Both the position numbers and the translations under genes were made by a program. Of a DNA stretch of 64,000 nt, positions 9,360-18,177 are shown piece after piece. The first letter of the stretch is position 1. The number at the start of each line of letters is the position of its first letter. The stretch comes from Chitinophagaceae bacterium PMP191F (GTDB taxonomy: Bacteria; Bacteroidota; Bacteroidia; Chitinophagales; Chitinophagaceae). Under the pieces are notes generated by a model. It saw nothing but the letters and a program-made list of their open reading frames with translations, did not search any database and was not told the DNA's origin. The DNA is taken from the NCBI GenBank assembly GCA_001302245.1, contig LGYU01000003.1:100596-164595 (forward strand). Reading direction: 5' to 3'.

Positions 9360-9479
9360 GGTGCGCAGGTTAATGATTTAGAAAATAATTTGCTGATTAA
9401 ATATAAGAGTTATCCTGCGTAGATGATCCATTTCCTGTCGATTTCCATAAATTAAAATAATTTAAATACAACATAACAA

Positions 9480-9552
9480 CAGTATGCGGAATGGTCAAAC
9501 CGCTTTATACATTATAATGTGCATTATTAAGTACCCGGTTACCCGCATACTG
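9480..9552. repeat. Large imperfect inverted repeat with inner palindrome
   Basis: CAGTATGCGG (9480-9489) pairs perfectly with CCGCATACTG (9543-9552). Inside lies the perfect 12-base palindrome ACATTATAATGT (9509-9520). It sits downstream of the MutS-like gene (minus strand) and may end its transcript or be a mobile palindromic repeat. Confidence 0.6.
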
Positions 9553-9620
9553 CATGGCTGACACAGATATTTTTTATCCCGGCAGTCACATTATAAATAC
9601 CCGTCAACTATTCATGAAAA

Positions 9621-11399
9621 CTAAATGATCTCCATCTTATGCATCAGGAAAGAAGCATTCTTGTTCTTGGCTACGCCACGCTGCAAGGTATAATCAAATA
9701 TCAGTTCATCATTACAGATCACACTTTCAAAACAGTAATTACTGATCTTTCCCGGCAGTTCCTCTTCCAGTCTACTCAGGGCAAGATCGTGTGTGGCAAA
9801 CAGCGTAAAGCAGTTGTGTTGTATTAATTTCCGGATAAATTGTTCGGAACCGTGGGTTTTATCATCTGAATTGGTGCCACGCAGAATCTCATCTATCAGC
9901 ACCAGCGAGGGCTGTTCATTTTCCACGCGACGGATAATATACTGCAGTCTTTTCAGTTCTGCCATAAAATAAGAGGTCTGCTCCTGCAGGGAATCACTTA
10001 CACGTATAGACGTAAATACGCGCATAGGCGTGAACTGGAATCGTTGCGCACAAACAGGTGCACCGCATTGCGCCAGCACAATATTGATACCAATAGCGCG
10101 CAGAAAAGTAGTTTTGCCCGACATATTGGAACCTGTTACCAATACCAGTTGCTCTTTTTGTCCCAGCCCCACATCATTGGCTACGCGTACATTAGCGGGT
10201 ATCAGCGGATGAGCCAGCGCAGTAGCGGTAACAGATAAAGGCGGGATTACAATTTCAGGATAAGCAAAATCCGGCACATTAAATGCAAATGTAGCAAACG
10301 ACACCAGTGTTTCAATAGTTCCTACACAGTCGATCCATTCCGGAAACTGTTCTTTATGATCTACCTTCCATTTTTCCAGCGCCCACATACATTGTATATC
10401 GTACATTACCAGGCTGTTCAGGAACAGTATCACCAGCATATTCAACCGGTGATCGAATATACCTGCCAATGATGAAAGTTTGCCGGTAGCACGGTGCGCA
10501 GCAGCAGCCATCTTTTTTTGTTGTTTCAACAGTACTGCATCACCTGTATTTACACCACTGAACAATTGCAGAATGGCTGCATATTGCTCCAGTATCACCT
10601 GTTTTTTTCCCAATAGCAGGTGCTGACTATTGATCCGTTTTACAAAAGCACCAATCACAACCCAGCTAATGATCACTCCTATTGCTAATGGCTGATATTT
10701 ATCTGCAAAAATATAATAAAGCAGGGCAACCAGGTTGTAAACCGGTAGTGCCACACGCAGTATGCGTACCCATGTACGGTGCAGCAACAGGGTAGGCACC
10801 GATAACCATGCCCGGATATCGTGCAGGTTGCCTTCTTTTTCCCCGTGTAGTAAACCATGCGCAGTGATAGATTGCCTCAGTTCCTTTTGTTCACTCAATA
10901 TCTTTATAGCCTGTTGCTGTGCAATTATTGCCTCTGGTTGCAGCAACGGTTCTTTCAGCAACGAACTCAATTGAGCAGTGCCATGTTCCGTAGTGGTCCT
11001 GTTGAGTAATTGAAACAAAGATCCCCTTCCAAAAATATCAAGATCAGATGTATAACCTTCACCGGTTGCAAACTGTTGTCCGTCGCTGAAACGATTGGGT
11101 TCCTGTTGCAAAATGCCGGCCTCGTTGGTATTGATAAATAGTAATTTTTCCAGCAATGCTTTTTTATCACGCAAACGAAAGGCAATACGTACCAGTACTA
11201 CAAAAAATACAGCGCTTACAATGGTAAGGGCAGGCCACAGGTTACCATCTTTGGATATCCAGCAATAAACAGCAGCACAAAGTGCAAGAAAAAAAAGTAA
11301 ACGAAGAATAGCAACCCGCAAAGATTGTTGTTGTACCTGCGTCAGTTGCCGGGAGTATTGTGTAATGTTCTCCTGGTAAAATGCCAAAGGGTTCGTCAT
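9621..11399 (-). CDS. Membrane-associated MutS-family ATPase
   Basis: The C-terminal third is a MutS-type ABC ATPase: VTGSNMSGKTTFLRAIG (Walker A, near residue 430) and SLVLIDEILRGTNSDDK (Walker B, near 500), with the MutS-type ATHD switch close to the end. The mismatch-recognition domain of MutS1 is missing. Instead there are hydrophobic segments at about residues 28-50 and 55-72 and again around 215-250, which predict membrane anchoring. The 592-residue length fits the short MutS-like proteins of Bacteroidota. The role is unknown and need not be mismatch repair. It starts 38 bases after the aspartate kinase gene, so the two are probably co-transcribed. Confidence 0.85.
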   Translation of the reverse strand: MTNPLAFYQENITQYSRQLTQVQQQSLRVAILRLLFFLALCAAVYCWISKDGNLWPALTIVSAVFFVVLVRIAFRLRDKKALLEKLLFINTNEAGILQQEPNRFSDGQQFATGEGYTSDLDIFGRGSLFQLLNRTTTEHGTAQLSSLLKEPLLQPEAIIAQQQAIKILSEQKELRQSITAHGLLHGEKEGNLHDIRAWLSVPTLLLHRTWVRILRVALPVYNLVALLYYIFADKYQPLAIGVIISWVVIGAFVKRINSQHLLLGKKQVILEQYAAILQLFSGVNTGDAVLLKQQKKMAAAAHRATGKLSSLAGIFDHRLNMLVILFLNSLVMYDIQCMWALEKWKVDHKEQFPEWIDCVGTIETLVSFATFAFNVPDFAYPEIVIPPLSVTATALAHPLIPANVRVANDVGLGQKEQLVLVTGSNMSGKTTFLRAIGINIVLAQCGAPVCAQRFQFTPMRVFTSIRVSDSLQEQTSYFMAELKRLQYIIRRVENEQPSLVLIDEILRGTNSDDKTHGSEQFIRKLIQHNCFTLFATHDLALSRLEEELPGKISNYCFESVICNDELIFDYTLQRGVAKNKNASFLMHKMEII

Positions 11400-11437
11400 G
11401 GTTGAAATTTGGTCGTGAACTGATTAGTAGCAGAACA

Positions 11438-12721
11438 TTATTTTTCAGCAGCAGCACTTTTCTTCATCACTACCTGTACTGTATCCGGTGACTGCTGCAG
11501 CAGGTCTACCGTATATCCTTTGCGCAGCTCCTGCAACAGGGCATCGGTATAATGACGTATGGTAAGTAAAGTAAGCCCTTTTTCAATCTGTACATCAAAA
11601 GTATCTGATGCGGCAAAGGCCAGTTTCTCTATTTTCTCTGCACGGTCGTCCAGGCATAGCTGAATGCTCACTGCACCGGTCTGCATCAGGTTGGGTTTAT
11701 ATTTAATATCCGCAAATATTTCATACAAACGCGCCAATGGTTTTTCACCAACAAATGAAAAGTCTTTGGAATGCAGTTGCATCAACACCTGCTGTTCTTT
11801 AAATACAATGATCGGAGGTAATCCTTTCAGCGACTGGTTATGGATCACTGTACCCGGCAGGTCTTTGTTCAGAAAACATTTTACATACAACGGGATACTT
11901 TTATTCTGCAACGGCTTGATGGTTTTCGGGTGAATGACCTGCGCACCGTAATACGCCATTTCAATCACCTCCACATAGTTCAGTTCTGCAATGAGCTGTG
12001 CATCCGGAAACAGTTTGGGATCAGCGTTCATAACACCTTCCACATCTTTCCAGATGGTAAGGCTATCAGCCGGCAGCATATTGGTAAATACGGCTGCGCT
12101 ATAATCACTGCCTTCACGTCCCAGCGTAGTGCTTTCATTTTCATCTGTGGCACCTATAAAACCTTGCGTTACCACAATACTGCTTTTGCTGAACAGTGGT
12201 AATACTTCGTCCTGCACTTTCTGCCGGGTAAAGGTCCAGTCAATACCCGCATCACGGAAATTATCGTCTGTACGGAACACATCGCGTACATCGATCCAGG
12301 TATTGTCAAGATGTTCTTCACGCAGATAGGCGCTGATGATGGCTGTTGACAGCAATTCGCCCACGCAAACGATCTGGTCGTAGTAATAATCAAATTCGCG
12401 TACCGGTTTATCATGCAGCAGCCATTCCACTTCAGTAAAAAAGTCAACCAGTTGTTGCAGGGTTTTATTGTATTCTGTTACCAGCAGGTATTTGGCAGTA
12501 GTAAGGTGGGTTTGTTTGATCACTTCAAACAATTTCAGGGCTTCTTCCTGGTGATTGTTGAAAAACGCTTCTGTTACTTTCTCCAGCGCATTGGTGGTTT
12601 TACCCATGGCAGATATGACTATCAGCAGTTGCTCACCGTGGTAAGCGCGGATAATGGACGCTATATTTTTGATCCTTTCTGCACTGTTGGCACTGGCACC
12701 GCCGAACTTAAACACTTTCAT
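11438..12721 (-). CDS. Aspartate kinase
   Basis: This kinase phosphorylates aspartate at the entry to the lysine, threonine, methionine and diaminopimelate pathways. The N-terminus KVFKFGGASANS is the family nucleotide-binding start, and GREGSDYSAAVF plus WKDVEGVMNADPK mark the amino-acid kinase core. A C-terminal regulatory (ACT-like) region covers about residues 295-420; it is poorly conserved. There is no fused homoserine dehydrogenase. The MutS-like gene follows 38 bases downstream. Confidence 0.92.
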   Translation of the reverse strand: MKVFKFGGASANSAERIKNIASIIRAYHGEQLLIVISAMGKTTNALEKVTEAFFNNHQEEALKLFEVIKQTHLTTAKYLLVTEYNKTLQQLVDFFTEVEWLLHDKPVREFDYYYDQIVCVGELLSTAIISAYLREEHLDNTWIDVRDVFRTDDNFRDAGIDWTFTRQKVQDEVLPLFSKSSIVVTQGFIGATDENESTTLGREGSDYSAAVFTNMLPADSLTIWKDVEGVMNADPKLFPDAQLIAELNYVEVIEMAYYGAQVIHPKTIKPLQNKSIPLYVKCFLNKDLPGTVIHNQSLKGLPPIIVFKEQQVLMQLHSKDFSFVGEKPLARLYEIFADIKYKPNLMQTGAVSIQLCLDDRAEKIEKLAFAASDTFDVQIEKGLTLLTIRHYTDALLQELRKGYTVDLLQQSPDTVQVVMKKSAAAEK

Positions 12722-12879
12722 GAAGCTGTAATTTGTGGATTAGGCAGCAAAAGTAGGGGATTGGGGTAGAAGGCGCAAGAACAAAGGGGTAAGGTACAAC
12801 TGTTCTTTTTCAGCCTGCTTTCTGTGGCTTAAATCCCGGATCCCGGTAATTTTTTCATGTGTTTGCTAAACACGTTTAC

Positions 12880-12910
12880 TTGTCAGCTTATTAACTTCCC
12901 CTTACATTTG
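12880..12910 (+). promoter_or_regulatory. Bacteroidota housekeeping promoter for fbp
   Basis: TTG (12880-12882) and TACATTTG (12903-12910) are separated by 20 bases, matching the Bacteroidota sigma-A pattern. The start codon follows 34 bases further on. This is the cleanest promoter in the window. Confidence 0.7.
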
Positions 12911-12944
12911 TCCACTAACTATAGAATCAAAACTTGCCCCAATT

Positions 12945-13952
12945 ATGAGCACAATCAACCGGAAAGTACTGACCTTAGACGAGTTTACCATTCAGCAGCT
13001 ACGCGATTTCCCCCATGCAACCGGAGAACTGAGCGGATTGTTACGCGATATGGGTCTGGCCGCCAAAAGGGTGAATGTGGAAGTGAATAAAGCAGGATTA
13101 GTGGACATTCTGGGTGATGCAGGCTCTGTAAACGTACAGGGAGAAGATGTAAAAAAACTGGACATTTTTGCCAACAACCAGTTTATGGGCGTACTGCAGC
13201 ACGGCATCAGTTGTGCCGGTATTGGCAGTGAAGAGCTGGACGAATATGTGGCTTTTGATGATGTTGTAAGCAGAAACTCCAAATATGTGTGCCTGTTCGA
13301 CCCACTGGATGGCAGTGGTAATATTGATGTAAATGTTTCCATCGGCACCATTTTCAGTGTATACCGCCGCGTATCGCCACAGGGCACCGTTGCTACTAAA
13401 GAAGATTTTCTGCAACCGGGCCGCAACCAGGTAGCAGCCGGTTATATGGTATATGGTTCTTCTACCATGCTGGTATATGCTACCCGCCGTGGCGTGAATG
13501 GCTTTACACTCGATCCTTCTATTGGCGAGTTCTGCCTTAGCCATCCTAATATCAAATGCCCTGAGTTTGGCAAATTTTACTCCGTTAACCACGGCAACTA
13601 TTTCCAATATGCACCGGGTGTGCAGGAATACATTAAACGCTGTCAGCAAAAAACACCGGCTACCGGCGGACCGTACACGCAGCGTTACATTGGTAGTATG
13701 GTGGCCGATGTACATCGCAACCTGATCAAAGGCGGTATTTTTATGTATCCGGGTACTGTAGAAAAACCCAAAGGGAAATTGCGCCTGCTGTACGAATGCA
13801 ATCCTTTTGCATTTATTGTAGAGGTGGCGGGTGGTAAAGCCACCAATGGGCAGCAGCGTATACTGGATATTCAACCTACCGAACTGCACCAGCGTTCTCC
13901 GCTCTTTATCGGCAGCAAAGGCATGATGGAAGAACTGGAAACCTGTTTGTGA
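12945..13952 (+). CDS. fbp: Fructose-1,6-bisphosphatase, class I
   Basis: This enzyme removes the 1-phosphate from fructose 1,6-bisphosphate in gluconeogenesis. The metal-binding signature [13 protein letters not shown] is at about residues 117-129, with GTIFSVYRR after it, and the substrate-binding region [14 protein letters not shown] with the GGIFMYPGT loop follows. The active-site [19 protein letters not shown] block near the end is intact. The 335-residue length is normal. A textbook promoter precedes it and a long perfect terminator follows it, so it is a single-gene unit. Confidence 0.96.
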   Translation: MSTINRKVLTLDEFTIQQLRDFPHATGELSGLLRDMGLAAKRVNVEVNKAGLVDILGDAGSVNVQGEDVKKLDIFANNQFMGVLQHGISCAGIGSEELDEYVAFDDVVSRNSKYVCLFDPLDGSGNIDVNVSIGTIFSVYRRVSPQGTVATKEDFLQPGRNQVAAGYMVYGSSTMLVYATRRGVNGFTLDPSIGEFCLSHPNIKCPEFGKFYSVNHGNYFQYAPGVQEYIKRCQQKTPATGGPYTQRYIGSMVADVHRNLIKGGIFMYPGTVEKPKGKLRLLYECNPFAFIVEVAGGKATNGQQRILDIQPTELHQRSPLFIGSKGMMEELETCL

Positions 13953-13962
13953 TAAAATCAAT

Positions 13963-13998
13963 AAAGCAAAAAGGTGGCATTTGCCACCTTTTTGCTTT
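13963..13998 (+). terminator. Strong intrinsic terminator after fbp
   Basis: A perfect 17-bp inverted repeat: AAAGCAAAAAGGTGGCA (13963-13979) and TGCCACCTTTTTGCTTT (13982-13998). The A-rich left and T-rich right arms make it able to work in both directions. Confidence 0.9.
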
Positions 13999-14087
13999 AC
14001 ATCCATACAGCCCATGTTGTAATCTATAACACTTATTAACATATTCTGGTACACAATTAGTCGATATTTGATTCTAAATCCACGTTC

Positions 14088-14573
14088 ATGAAAGTACATT
14101 TGCTCCCTGCATTCATTGTATGCAGCCTGCTGCTGGCTGAAAGTACTGCCATCGCCAATCCTACTTTACATCCCCCAAAAACACATGTCACCATCGCCCG
14201 CTCACTGGAAGACGATATTCTGCAACTGGTGAATAAGCACAGGGCTTCACTGGGATTATCACAACTCACCACTGATGCGGTGCTGATTGCAGAAGCCGAA
14301 AAACACAGTCGCAATATGGCCAACCGCAAGGTTCCTTTTGGTCACAAAGGATTTGCAGACCGCATGAAATCCATTTCCTCACAGGTAGCCAACGTACGCA
14401 GCGGTGCCGAAAACGTGGCACATGGCGATATGACAGCCGAAGAAGTGGTAAAAGCCTGGCTTACCAGCCCCGAACACAAAAAGAACATCGAAGGCAGCTA
14501 CCGCCTGACCGGTATCGGTATTTCAAAAGACAAAAAAGGCGGCTATTACTTCACCCAGATATTTGCCGGATAA
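14088..14573 (+). CDS. Secreted CAP-domain (SCP/PR1-like) protein
   Basis: After a signal peptide (about residues 1-22) the whole protein is one CAP domain: VNKHRASLGLSQL, then KHSRNMANRKVPFGHKGF, SGAENVAHG and AWLTSPEHKKNIEG, which carry the conserved His and Glu residues of the family. It ends in YYFTQIFAG, the usual last strand. Bacterial CAP proteins are exported; their biochemical role is not settled. The 161-residue length shows a single domain with no extra binding module. Confidence 0.92.
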   Translation: MKVHLLPAFIVCSLLLAESTAIANPTLHPPKTHVTIARSLEDDILQLVNKHRASLGLSQLTTDAVLIAEAEKHSRNMANRKVPFGHKGFADRMKSISSQVANVRSGAENVAHGDMTAEEVVKAWLTSPEHKKNIEGSYRLTGIGISKDKKGGYYFTQIFAG

Positions 14574-14719
14574 AGGGGAGGAACATGAACCGGCAACCGG
14601 CAGTGGTTGCTCCTGCTCATAACAATCAAGCCATACAGCCATCAAACCATCTATTGACTTTTCCGGACCTACAACTTACCACCTAAAAATGTACAACCCG
14701 GCTCCAAATTCCTTCTACC

Positions 14720-14751
14720 TTGCTCCTTGCACCTTAAACTTTGTATCTTGT
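14720..14751 (+). promoter_or_regulatory. Possible promoter of the ABC ATPase gene
   Basis: TTG (14720-14722) and TATCTTGT (14744-14751) are 21 bases apart. The second element differs from TAnnTTTG in its last two bases, and the region is pyrimidine-rich repeat-like sequence, so the call is tentative. Confidence 0.3.
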
Positions 14752-14773
14752 GCCCATAAAATACCGGTAATTC

Positions 14774-15535
14774 ATGAGCAATCCTGTTATTTCTGTAAAG
14801 AACCTGGTGAAGAACTATGGCAATTTTGAGGCTGTAAAAGGGATCAGTTTTGATGTATTTGAAGGGGAGATATTTGGTTTACTGGGCCCTAATGGTGCCG
14901 GCAAGTCCACCACCCTGGAAATAATAGAGACTTTGCGTGAAAAAACATCCGGAGAAGTATGGGTAAACGGCATTAACCTGGACAAAGACCCTGATGCTAT
15001 TAAAAAGGTGATCGGAGTACAGTTACAGACCTCCGGGTTCTATCCCGGTCTTACCCTTACAGAACTGATCAACCTGTTTGCCGGTCTGTATAATGAAACT
15101 GTAGATGCCGCCGCACTGCTGAGAACGGTGAACCTGGAAGATAAAGCCAAAAACAAATTCAAAGACCTCAGCGGTGGTCAGAAACAACGTTTTTCCATTG
15201 CTACTACGCTGATCAATCATCCCAAAGTGATTTTCCTGGACGAGCCTACCACCGGTCTTGATCCGCAGGCACGCCGCAACCTGTGGGACCTGGTAAAACA
15301 TATCCGTCAGCAGGGTACCACTGTTATTATCACTACACACTATATGGACGAAGCCGAAGTTTTGTGCGACCGTATCGCTATTGTAGACTCCGGTAAGATC
15401 ATTGCCCTTGGTACGCCCGATGCACTCATTGACGACCTGGTTGCCACCGGTTTTGAACGTCCCAAAGAAATGAAAAAAGCCAACCTCGAAGATGTATTCA
15501 TTCATCTTACAGGCCATGCTTTGAGAGAAGAGTAG
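14774..15535 (+). CDS. ABC transporter ATP-binding protein, ABC-2 (CcmA/DrrA) type
   Basis: This is a cytoplasmic ATPase that would drive an ABC-2-type membrane partner. The Walker A motif GPNGAGKSTT, the signature LSGGQKQR, the Walker B motif VIFLDEPTTGLDP and the switch His in TTHYMDEAE are all intact in a 253-residue protein. The last 25 residues (NLEDVFIHLTGHALREE) are the tail usual for this subfamily. No ABC-2 permease is nearby; the next genes are a DinB-like protein and a four-helix-bundle protein. The permease must be encoded elsewhere, or it has been lost. Confidence 0.92.
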   Translation: MSNPVISVKNLVKNYGNFEAVKGISFDVFEGEIFGLLGPNGAGKSTTLEIIETLREKTSGEVWVNGINLDKDPDAIKKVIGVQLQTSGFYPGLTLTELINLFAGLYNETVDAAALLRTVNLEDKAKNKFKDLSGGQKQRFSIATTLINHPKVIFLDEPTTGLDPQARRNLWDLVKHIRQQGTTVIITTHYMDEAEVLCDRIAIVDSGKIIALGTPDALIDDLVATGFERPKEMKKANLEDVFIHLTGHALREE

Positions 15536-15599
15536 TTAATATGCGAATGTAAGCAACCTGCATTTTCAAATTGGTACATTCTCAAATTTTCAAATTACT

Positions 15600-16121
15600 A
15601 TGGATTTACGTTATCCCATCGGTCAGTTTGAGCCCCGGCCTTTTTCAGAAAAACTATTGCGTGAATGGCTCACTGAGATCCAGCTATTACCTCAGTTGCT
15701 GGAACAGGCCATCAACAACCTCGATAAAGCCCAGTTAGACACTCCTTACCGCGAAGGCGGCTGGACAGTGCAACAGGTAGTACATCATGTAGCCGATAGT
15801 CATATCAACGCCTATTGCCGTTTTAAACTGGGATTAACGGAAAACAATCCTACTATAAAGCCTTACGAAGAACAGTTGTGGGCCGAATTGAGCGATACCC
15901 GCGATCTGCCTGTCAATATCTCCATTACGCTGCTTTATGCTTTGCATGCCCGCTGGTATGAAGTATTACGCAATATATCGCACAATGATCTTAACCGCAC
16001 TATTTATCACCCTGCCAGTCAGAAAACCATTTCTCTATGGAACCTGCTGGGCAGTTATGCATGGCATGGTCAACACCATACAGCACATATTACCACACTG
16101 CGTGAAAGAATGGGATGGTAG
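15600..16121 (+). CDS. DinB/YfiT-like metal-dependent protein (putative thiol transferase)
   Basis: This is a DinB-fold four-helix protein of the YfiT/BstA type. The three metal-ligand histidines appear as VQQVVHHVADSH (first) and WHGQHHTAHIT near the end (the other two). YfiT-like proteins are annotated as metal-dependent hydrolases or bacillithiol transferases that detoxify electrophiles. The 173-residue length is typical. The start at 15600 follows the ABC ATPase gene by 64 bases. Which small thiol it uses cannot be told here. Confidence 0.88.
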   Translation: MDLRYPIGQFEPRPFSEKLLREWLTEIQLLPQLLEQAINNLDKAQLDTPYREGGWTVQQVVHHVADSHINAYCRFKLGLTENNPTIKPYEEQLWAELSDTRDLPVNISITLLYALHARWYEVLRNISHNDLNRTIYHPASQKTISLWNLLGSYAWHGQHHTAHITTLRERMGW

Positions 16122-16129
16122 AATTAAGA

Positions 16130-16575
16130 TTTGAGATTTAAAATTTGAAATTATGGCGGCGATCTCCCGTTTTGAAGATATTGAGGTGTGGCAGGAGAGC
16201 AGCAGGCGTTCCCCGAAAGTATTTGAGTTAACCAACAACGAATATATAGCCAGGGATTTCAGATTACGAGATCAGATCAGAAGTGCAGCAGGTTCTGTAA
16301 TGGACAATATTCCAGAAGGATCTGAACGTTCAGGCAGAAAAGAGTTCATTCAATTCTTATGCATTGCCAAAGCATCGTCTGGCAAAGTTCGTTCACAATT
16401 ATACAGGGCAGTGGACCAGCAATATATTTCGGCAGAAGAAGGCGAATCACTAATTGCTGCATGTAGCTTATTGGCGTCAAAGATAGCCGGATTCATCAGC
16501 TACCTGAATAAAAGCGACATTCGGGGGCAGAAATTTAAAGACAGGGCATGAAGCCGCCTAATATCAAATCTCAAA
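16130..16575. repeat. 9-bp inverted repeats around the four-helix-bundle gene
   Basis: TTTGAGATT (16130-16138) and AATCTCAAA (16567-16575) are perfect reverse complements, on the two sides of the four-helix-bundle gene. They belong to the AT-rich words that recur between genes in this window. Confidence 0.5.
16153..16551 (+). CDS. Four-helix-bundle protein (S23/IVP family)
   Basis: The pattern FEDIEVWQESS, then RDQIRSAAGSVMDNIPEGSERSGR and FIQFLCIAKASSGKVRSQL, is that of the four-helix-bundle family first known from intervening sequences of 23S rRNA genes. It is 132 residues of almost pure helix with no signal peptide. The biochemical role is unknown. Here it stands alone between a DinB-like and a NUDIX gene, bracketed by short inverted repeats, which suggests it was inserted between genes that were once adjacent. 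Confidence 0.9.
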   Translation: MAAISRFEDIEVWQESSRRSPKVFELTNNEYIARDFRLRDQIRSAAGSVMDNIPEGSERSGRKEFIQFLCIAKASSGKVRSQLYRAVDQQYISAEEGESLIAACSLLASKIAGFISYLNKSDIRGQKFKDRA

Positions 16576-16588
16576 CCCATAATATCGA

Positions 16589-17152
16589 ATGGCAAATCAT
16601 CACCTGGACTGGAAGTTATTACGGTCGGAATATATTTTTAAAGCGCCATGGTGTACGGTCCGTACCGATACCTGCGAGCGGCCTGACGGGAAAATTGTAG
16701 AAGATTATTATGTATTTGAATTTCCTACATGGGTCAATGCACTGGCTTTTACTGAAGATGGCCGGATAATACTGGAAAGACAATACCGCCATGCCATTGG
16801 AAGAACCGATATTGAATTGCCCGGTGGCTGTGTAGATGATACTGATGCATCACTGCAGGATGCCGTTGCACGTGAATTACTGGAAGAAACAGGTTATACT
16901 TTCACTGAATACGAATACTTGGGTAAAACAAGTGCCAACCCTTCTACCAACAATAACTGGATGCACATGTTCCTGGCACGTGGCGGTAAAAGAGTAAAAG
17001 CACAGGAACTGGACGATAATGAAGAGATCGAGATCTTTCTGGCCACTCCCGGCGAATTAAAAACAATGCTGAAAGAACAACAGATTATACAGAGCATGCA
17101 CGTTACTACCATCTGGTATGCATTACAGCGACTGGGATGGATAAACTGGTAA
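16589..17152 (+). CDS. NUDIX hydrolase (ADP-ribose pyrophosphatase-like)
   Basis: A cytoplasmic hydrolase of nucleoside diphosphates linked to another moiety. The layout (substrate-binding strands ILERQYRHAIGRTDIELPGG before the NUDIX box) resembles ADP-sugar pyrophosphatases. The box GGCVDDTDASLQDAVARELLEE keeps the metal-binding RELxEE, but its first half is one residue longer than the GX5EX7RE pattern and has no Glu in the expected place. The 187-residue length is normal. It converges with the DUF3078 gene over a strong hairpin. Confidence 0.88.
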   Translation: MANHHLDWKLLRSEYIFKAPWCTVRTDTCERPDGKIVEDYYVFEFPTWVNALAFTEDGRIILERQYRHAIGRTDIELPGGCVDDTDASLQDAVARELLEETGYTFTEYEYLGKTSANPSTNNNWMHMFLARGGKRVKAQELDDNEEIEIFLATPGELKTMLKEQQIIQSMHVTTIWYALQRLGWINW

Positions 17153-17159
17153 CAGATGC

Positions 17160-17206
17160 AAAATGCGTAATGCAGCATGTATTCAACATACTGCACTACG
17201 CATTTT
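17160..17206. terminator. Long bidirectional terminator hairpin
   Basis: AAAATGCGTA (17160-17169) pairs with TACGCATTTT (17197-17206), then TGCAG with CTGCA and ATGT with ACAT, giving about 19 pairs with two single mismatches. A-tract and T-tract on the two sides suit termination of both convergent genes. Confidence 0.85.
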
Positions 17207-17220
17207 ATACTGGTGAAGAA

Positions 17221-18177
17221 CTATTTCAACCGTTCCCGGCGATTCAGTTTGTATGCAAAGCCAATGCCCAGCAGCTCTTTGATCTGCGCTTTGGCACCTC
17301 CTTCCGTTTTGTCACTCTTCAGCGTTTTCACATCATTGTCATAGATCACATCTACAGATACGGTCATATTAATAAATTTTGACACTTTTACTGCCAGCAG
17401 GTTGGTCCAGAAAATATCTACATTGAAAGGATCATGACGGTAATTTGAAAACAGGTCCAGCCTGGTTTTGTACGTAGTATTGGCGTTGATATTTTTAGTA
17501 AAGTTCAGCGACGCATACGCACCTACTTCCATCTTTACATGTTTACCGGAATCTACTCCAAAAGCACCTACAGAGGCCAGCGAATCATTGGTAACAACTA
17601 CCCAGCGCGCAGTGATTGGTGATACAAACAACGAGAAATTATCTTTTGGTCTATAGTCAAAACCTGCAGACAATACAATGTAAGCAGGTGCAAAAAAGTT
17701 AGAGATCAGCACTTTTGATGTATCCGTAGGATATGTATAACCCTTTGCAAACTGGCTGCGTACGTTCACCAATCCGCTCAGGTACACATTCTTGCCAAGA
17801 TCATAACCATATTTCGACAGCACATCAAAACGGTCATCGGCCTTGCGTTGCCCCAGGCTGGTGGTTTTTACCAGGCCATAGGCAAGATCTATCGTGTTAT
17901 CCCATGAACGACGGCCTTTTTTGTAATAAGCATACCCGTTTAACAGAGAGGTCAGTGACATGGAAAATTTATCACCACCGGAAGCCCAGTTGCTGAGAGC
18001 CCCCTGGTTAAAGTTCAGGCTGTAAATACTCCCCAGCTTCCAGGTAACGGAATCTGCTACAATTTTTTTGATCTGCCGGCTGCTTTCGCTTCTTAAGTTC
18101 TGTATGGTTCTGTCCTGTGCCTGTACCAGGGTAGCGGCAACTATACAGGCAATAAATAATACCAATAGTTTCTTCAT
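17221..18177 (-). CDS. DUF3078 outer-membrane protein
   Basis: A signal peptide (about residues 1-20, ending VQA-Q) leads into a protein of alternating hydrophobic and polar strands, with WASGGDKFSMSLTSLLNG and the family pattern WDNTIDLAYGLVKT. DUF3078 proteins occur across Bacteroidota and are predicted outer-membrane beta-barrels of unknown role. The 318-residue length is typical. The protein ends AYKLNRRERLK, not in an aromatic residue. It is monocistronic as far as the sequence shows. Confidence 0.88.
   Translation of the reverse strand: MKKLLVLFIACIVAATLVQAQDRTIQNLRSESSRQIKKIVADSVTWKLGSIYSLNFNQGALSNWASGGDKFSMSLTSLLNGYAYYKKGRRSWDNTIDLAYGLVKTTSLGQRKADDRFDVLSKYGYDLGKNVYLSGLVNVRSQFAKGYTYPTDTSKVLISNFFAPAYIVLSAGFDYRPKDNFSLFVSPITARWVVVTNDSLASVGAFGVDSGKHVKMEVGAYASLNFTKNINANTTYKTRLDLFSNYRHDPFNVDIFWTNLLAVKVSKFINMTVSVDVIYDNDVKTLKSDKTEGGAKAQIKELLGIGFAYKLNRRERLK

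Noticed and set aside
13098..14099. 333-codon open frame on the minus strand opposite fructose-bisphosphatase
   Set aside because: It is fully antisense to fbp, which has intact catalytic motifs, a promoter and a terminator. The antisense product has no recognisable domain.
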